Under the pieces are notes generated by a model that had not been told where the DNA came from, made no database searches, and worked only from the letters and a program-made list of their open reading frames with translations. This document shows, piece by piece, positions 6,247-9,316 of a DNA stretch of 9,316 bases. The position numbers and the translations under genes were made by a program. The DNA is from Sphingopyxis sp. (lineage in GTDB: Bacteria; Pseudomonadota; Alphaproteobacteria; Sphingomonadales; Sphingomonadaceae), in the NCBI GenBank assembly GCA_026125835.1, contig JAHCKJ010000068.1, forward strand, positions 1 through 9,316, given 5' to 3'. The stretch's first letter is position 1. The number at the start of each line of letters is the position of its first letter.

Positions 6247-6336
6247 TGGCGGACAGGGTGGGATTCGAACCCACGGTGAGCTTCCACCCACGGCGGTTTT
6301 CAAGACCGCTGCCTTAAACCACTCGGCCACCTGTCC
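6247..6336 (-). tRNA. tRNA-Ser(UGA)
   Basis: A complete class II tRNA. The acceptor arms GGACAGG (6336-6330) and CCTGTCC (6257-6251) pair over 7 bp, followed by discriminator G (6250) and an encoded CCA (6249-6247). The D arm contains GGCCGAGTGGTTTAAGGC, the anticodon loop is CTTGAAA with anticodon TGA (6302-6300), the long variable arm typical of serine tRNAs follows, and the T arm has the normal GTGGGTTCGAATCCCAC. It reads UCA and other UCN codons. It faces the deacylase gene tail to tail, with 10 nt between. Confidence 0.98.
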
Positions 6337-6348
6337 GCGACCTCGCCG

Positions 6349-6376
6349 CCATAGCGCGCTGCCGCCGGGCAGCAAG
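6349..6376 (-). promoter_or_regulatory. Candidate promoter of the tRNA-Ser gene
   Basis: On the minus strand CTTGCT (6376-6371), 16 nt, then CTATGG (6354-6349), 12 nt before the mature tRNA end at 6336. The boxes resemble the alphaproteobacterial CTTGAC / CTATAT pattern only in part. The spacer contains a GCTGCC/GGCAGC inverted repeat. Confidence 0.35.
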
Positions 6377-6444
6377 AAAAACATTGGCGGCTCGGCCCGC
6401 CGCGCGAATGACTCGGCTCGTCTTGTCGCATCCTAGCCAAGTCG

Positions 6445-6460
6445 CTCGCATCTGTGCGAG
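6445..6460. repeat. Perfect short hairpin ahead of the lytic transglycosylase gene
   Basis: CTCGCA, loop TCTG, TGCGAG: a 6-bp perfect stem with a 4-nt loop, 21 nt before ATG 6482. No T tract follows, so it is not a normal terminator. It could lie in the 5' leader of the cell-wall operon. The rest of 6337-6481 shows no gene. Confidence 0.5.
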
Positions 6461-6481
6461 ACACGCCCTATGGGTGGGGTC

Positions 6482-7546
6482 ATGACGCACGCTATCAAAC
6501 TCAAATTCGGGCGCCTTTTCGGTGTTGCATCCGCAGTTCTGTCGGCCTGGCTGCTCACCGCCTCGGCGCCGCTTCACGCGCAGAGCGGCGACAGCGGCTT
6601 CGATGCCTATGTCCAGTCGCTGTGGCCCAAAGCGCAGGCGCGGGGCGTGTCGCGCCAGACCTTTGACCGGGTGACGACGGGACTGCGTTACAACCCGCGG
6701 GTGATCGCATTGGACCGCGACAATCTGGGCACGCCGCCCACCGCCGACACCCCGATTCCGAATTTTGCGCCGTACAAGGCGCGGCATGTCGACGCGGCGC
6801 GGATTAATGGCGGACGGCGCGTTCATGACCGGCTTTTGCCGCTGCTGTCGCGGATCGAAGCGCGGACCGGTGTGCCCACCAGCATCATGATCGCGATTTA
6901 CGGGCATGAAACGGCCTATGGCCAGGTTACGGGCAGTTTCGACCTGCCCGAAGCGCTCGCGACCCTTGCTTATGAAGGACGCCGCCGCAGCCTGTTCGAG
7001 CCGGAGTTTCTGGCGACGCTGGAGATGGTCGAAAAAGGCGTGCCGCGCAGTGTGCTGAAGGGCAGCTGGGCCGGGGCCTTCGGCTATCCGCAATTCCTTC
7101 CGTCGGTGTATCTGGCCGTGGCCGAGGACGGCGATGGCGACGGCCGCGCCGAAATCTGGTCGAGCGAGGCCGACGCGATCGAATCGATCGGCGCCTATCT
7201 CCGCCGCGCCGGCTGGCGCGCGGGGCAGCCATGGGGCGTGGCCGTCACCGTCCCGGGCGGTTTCGACCGCAGCCGCGTGGCAAGCCGCCTCAGCCCGACG
7301 CGCTGCCCGCGCGTCTTCGCGCGCCACAGCCGCTGGCGGTCGATGGCCGAATGGCGCGCCGACGGCATCCAGCCCGTCGGTGGCCGCTGGCCCGACGGCC
7401 AGATTCAGGCGGTGCTGCTCGAACCCGACGGCCCCGGCCGGACCGCCTATTTGCTGACCGGTAACTATCGTGCGATATTGGACTATAATTGTTCCAATTT
7501 TTACGCACTATCAGTGGGGTTGCTGGCGGATGAAATCGATCGTTAA
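6482..7546 (+). CDS. Exported lytic murein transglycosylase, MltB family
   Basis: A 354-residue peptidoglycan lyase that cuts the MurNAc-GlcNAc bond to leave 1,6-anhydroMurNAc ends. A signal peptide covers about residues 1-33 (core LFGVASAVLSAWLLTASAP, cut after LHA); there is no lipobox, so the product is soluble in the periplasm, unlike E. coli MltB. The SLT_2 domain follows: catalytic Glu143 in IYGHETAYG, the structural GSWAGAFGYPQFLPS (194-208), an Asp-rich EDGDGDGRAEIW (215-226) where Slt35 binds calcium, then ADAIESIGAYL, and the C-terminal YNCSNFYALSVGLLADEI. ATG 6482 has a GGTGG at fitting distance; ATG 6470 would add four residues. It is the first gene of a wall-remodelling cluster and overlaps rlpA by 17 nt. 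Confidence 0.93.
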   Translation: MTHAIKLKFGRLFGVASAVLSAWLLTASAPLHAQSGDSGFDAYVQSLWPKAQARGVSRQTFDRVTTGLRYNPRVIALDRDNLGTPPTADTPIPNFAPYKARHVDAARINGGRRVHDRLLPLLSRIEARTGVPTSIMIAIYGHETAYGQVTGSFDLPEALATLAYEGRRRSLFEPEFLATLEMVEKGVPRSVLKGSWAGAFGYPQFLPSVYLAVAEDGDGDGRAEIWSSEADAIESIGAYLRRAGWRAGQPWGVAVTVPGGFDRSRVASRLSPTRCPRVFARHSRWRSMAEWRADGIQPVGGRWPDGQIQAVLLEPDGPGRTAYLLTGNYRAILDYNCSNFYALSVGLLADEIDR

Positions 7547-8489
7547 GAACAGCGCGCTTTGGGCGGGATCCGCACTGATCCTGACCGGTTGCGGTGGTAT
7601 CGACGGGCGCGGCGAAGGACGGCCGGTTGCGGCCGCGCCGCCGACCGAGGCGGCCACCGGGGTTAGCGATACGCCGGTGAAGATCGGCGAGCCCTATATG
7701 ATCGGCGGCGTGACCTTTACGCCCGCCGATATCGCCGATTATGACGATGTCGGCTATGCCAGCTGGTACGGCGACGAACTCGCCGGGCGGCCCACGGCAA
7801 ACGGCGAAACCTTCAATCCCGATGCGATCAGCGCCGCGCACAAGACGCTGCCGCTGCCCAGCTATGTCGAAGTGACCGCGCTCGATACCGGACGCACGAT
7901 CCTCGTCCGTGTCAACGACCGCGGTCCGATGGCCGCCGATCGGCTGATCGACCTGTCGCGCGGTGCCGCCGAACAGCTTGGCCTGACCGAGGGGCTTTCG
8001 GCCGTACGGGTGCGGCGCACCAGCCCGCCCGCCGCCGAGCGCGCGCAATTGCGGGTCGGGCGCCCGGTGCCGGAGCGGATCGGGACGCCCGATTCGCTGC
8101 TGTCGATCCTGCGCACAAAACTAAGGGCTTTGCCGACACCCAAATCCACCGAAGCGGCGGCGGTGACGAACCAACCCGCGGCGCCGGTGGCATCGGGCAA
8201 GGCGAAACCTGGTGACGACCGGATGGAGGTTCGCGGCGCGGCCCCGGCGAAAGCTGCTCCGCCCGCCGCACCCGTTGCGGGCGGCAAGTTTGCCGTTCAG
8301 GTCGGCGCGTTCAGCAGCGAAGATCGCGCCAATGCCGCGGCAAAAACCGTCGGCGGCACCGTAAGCGCGGCTGGGAAGCTGTGGCGGGTTCGCATGGGGC
8401 CGTTCGCCAGCGAAGCCGAGGCGCGCACGGCGCTTGGCCAGGCCCGCGCGAAGGGGTTTCGCGATGCGATGTTGCAGCGCGAACGCTAA
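7530..8489 (+). CDS. rlpA: RlpA, septal ring lytic transglycosylase lipoprotein
   Basis: A 319-residue outer-membrane lipoprotein that cuts glycan strands stripped of stem peptides, mainly at the division site. The N-terminus MKSIVKNSALWAGSALILTG-Cys21 carries a lipobox (LTGC), so lipidation at Cys21 is expected. The double-psi beta-barrel domain runs from YASWYGDELAGRPTANGE (76-93) to about residue 163, with the catalytic pair seen in Pseudomonas RlpA retained: His104 in SAAHKTLPLP and Asp130 in VRVNDRGPM. A low-complexity Ala/Pro/Lys linker (about 205-252) leads to a C-terminal SPOR domain (KFAVQVGAFSS at 253-263, VRMGPFAS at 287-294) that binds denuded glycans. The start ATG 7530 follows GGCGG and lies inside the end of the transglycosylase gene in another frame, so the two are probably translated together. 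Confidence 0.97.
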   Translation: MKSIVKNSALWAGSALILTGCGGIDGRGEGRPVAAAPPTEAATGVSDTPVKIGEPYMIGGVTFTPADIADYDDVGYASWYGDELAGRPTANGETFNPDAISAAHKTLPLPSYVEVTALDTGRTILVRVNDRGPMAADRLIDLSRGAAEQLGLTEGLSAVRVRRTSPPAAERAQLRVGRPVPERIGTPDSLLSILRTKLRALPTPKSTEAAAVTNQPAAPVASGKAKPGDDRMEVRGAAPAKAAPPAAPVAGGKFAVQVGAFSSEDRANAAAKTVGGTVSAAGKLWRVRMGPFASEAEARTALGQARAKGFRDAMLQRER

Positions 8490-8498
8490 TACCAAAGA

Positions 8499-9316
8499 GT
8501 GACCGAAAAGCACATAATATCAATTGGGAATGGCCTGCTCTTGGCAGTCCTCGCTACAATGGCGATTCCGATATCGGATACCGCAGCGGCGCAATCGCCG
8601 CCCAAACCCGCTACGACGGCCCGTGAACCCTATGTAACCGACGCCCCCGTTGTGATGATCAAAGACATGGGTTCTGGCGAAGTGCTTTTCGCGCGCGGCG
8701 CCGACAAACGGTTTGCGCCGGCTTCGATGGTCAAGGTGATGACCGCCTATGTCGTGCTCGACATGGTGAAACGCGGCGAACTGGCGCGTGACAGGCGTTT
8801 CACCGTCAGCGAGGCGACGTGGAAGACCTGGTCCGCGCGGCCGCGTGCTTCGAAAATGTTCCTGCGCGCGGAGGAGCGGGTCTCTGTCGATGATCTGCTG
8901 AAAGGGCTGATAACCGTCTCCGGCAATGACGCGGCCTCAACGCTGGCCATCGGTATCGATGGAAGCGAACAGGTATTTGTCAAAAGAATGAATGACGTAG
9001 CGGCGAGATTGGGGATGACATCGAGCCGGTTCGGCACAGCCAGCGGCTGGCCGGACGGCGGCGTCACAAAGGTCAGCGCCAGCGATATGTTGCTGCTGGC
9101 CGAGCGCCTGATCCGCGACCATCCGGCCGACTATGCGCGCTATTTCGGGATGCCGCAGTTCCAGTACGGCACTTCGCCCGACGGCAAGCCGATCGTCCAG
9201 CCGAACCGCAATCCGATCCTGGGCCGTGTCGCGGGCGCCGACGGGCTGAAAACCGGCTATACCGCCGAAGCCGGCTATTGTTTGCTGGGATCCGCCAAAC
9301 GCGACGGCCGCCGCCT
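8499..9316 (+). CDS. D-alanyl-D-alanine carboxypeptidase, PBP5/6 type (3' end outside the window)
   Basis: A periplasmic penicillin-binding enzyme that removes the terminal D-Ala from stem pentapeptides; 272 codons are visible. After a signal peptide (positively charged start, hydrophobic GLLLAVLATMAIPIS, cut near TAAAQ at 28-32), the three active-site motifs of the S11 peptidase family are all present: Ser76-x-x-Lys79 (ASMVKVMTAY), Ser141-Gly-Asn143 (VSGNDA) and Lys251-Thr-Gly (GLKTGYTAEAGYC). The missing part should be the C-terminal beta domain and perhaps an amphipathic membrane anchor. The start is the GTG at 8499, nine nt after the rlpA stop and in the same frame; the next ATG (8559) would cut into the signal peptide. 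The ribosome binding site is poor, suggesting coupling to rlpA. Together with the two preceding genes it forms a peptidoglycan-remodelling operon. Confidence 0.95.
   Translation, partial: MTEKHIISIGNGLLLAVLATMAIPISDTAAAQSPPKPATTAREPYVTDAPVVMIKDMGSGEVLFARGADKRFAPASMVKVMTAYVVLDMVKRGELARDRRFTVSEATWKTWSARPRASKMFLRAEERVSVDDLLKGLITVSGNDAASTLAIGIDGSEQVFVKRMNDVAARLGMTSSRFGTASGWPDGGVTKVSASDMLLLAERLIRDHPADYARYFGMPQFQYGTSPDGKPIVQPNRNPILGRVAGADGLKTGYTAEAGYCLLGSAKRDGRR

Noticed and set aside
1..6272. Shared TCGAACCC at the left edge (10-17) and in the tRNA (6265-6272) as attachment-site repeats.
   Set aside because: Only 8 nt match and the left copy is inside a coding start; too short to support an att pair.
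6359..6374. GCTGCC/GGCAGC inverted repeat as a terminator.
   Set aside because: No T tract follows on the plus strand, and on the minus strand it sits between the proposed -35 and -10 boxes of the tRNA gene.
1..9316. CRISPR arrays, insertion sequences, phage or toxin-antitoxin genes.
   Set aside because: No regularly spaced repeats, transposase motifs, terminal inverted repeats or small paired genes were seen on either strand.

Overview
The window looks like chromosomal DNA of a GC-rich alphaproteobacterium, most likely a sphingomonad (Sphingopyxis/Sphingomonas type). This rests on the codon choice, the mltB-type / rlpA / D,D-carboxypeptidase gene order and the protein families. It is an inference from reading the sequence, not a database match.

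Left two thirds (1-6236): a catabolic-looking locus centred on D-glutamate or peptidoglycan-derived Glu compounds. On the minus strand, in transcription order, are a LysR regulator (4344-3460), a DUF1611 protein resembling DgcN, D-glutamate N-acetyltransferase (3365-2331), an enolase-superfamily epimerase resembling DgcA or L-Ala-D/L-Glu epimerase (2321-1329), a dicarboxylate/amino-acid symporter of the SDF family (1306-41), and the first 14 codons of another gene that runs off the left edge (44-1). The last four are tightly packed (9 nt gap, 22 nt gap, ATGA overlap), so they read as one operon. Divergently on the plus strand lies an exported D-aminoacylase-like amidohydrolase (4587-6236), with 242 nt of non-coding DNA between it and lysR. 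A working model: the periplasmic deacylase frees a D-amino acid, the symporter imports it, DgcN acetylates D-Glu, and DgcA epimerises N-acetyl-D-Glu to N-acetyl-L-Glu. The L-specific deacetylase that would finish the route is not in the window. Two inverted repeats that share the core CCTGAT, one in front of lysR and one upstream of dgcN, are candidate LysR operators.

Middle (6247-6336): a complete tRNA-Ser(UGA) gene on the minus strand with an encoded CCA end, only 10 nt from the end of the deacylase gene.

Right third (6482-9316, plus strand): a standard cell-wall cluster. It holds an exported MltB-family lytic transglycosylase, the RlpA lipoprotein (overlapping the previous gene by 17 nt), and a PBP5/6-type D-alanyl-D-alanine carboxypeptidase that starts with GTG and is cut by the right edge.

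The most unusual items are the symporter, which keeps the substrate-binding Asp and Arg but has lost several residues that bind sodium in its relatives (including a Lys in the NMDGT motif), and the deacylase, which has Asp where the characterised D-aminoacylase has its zinc-binding Cys.
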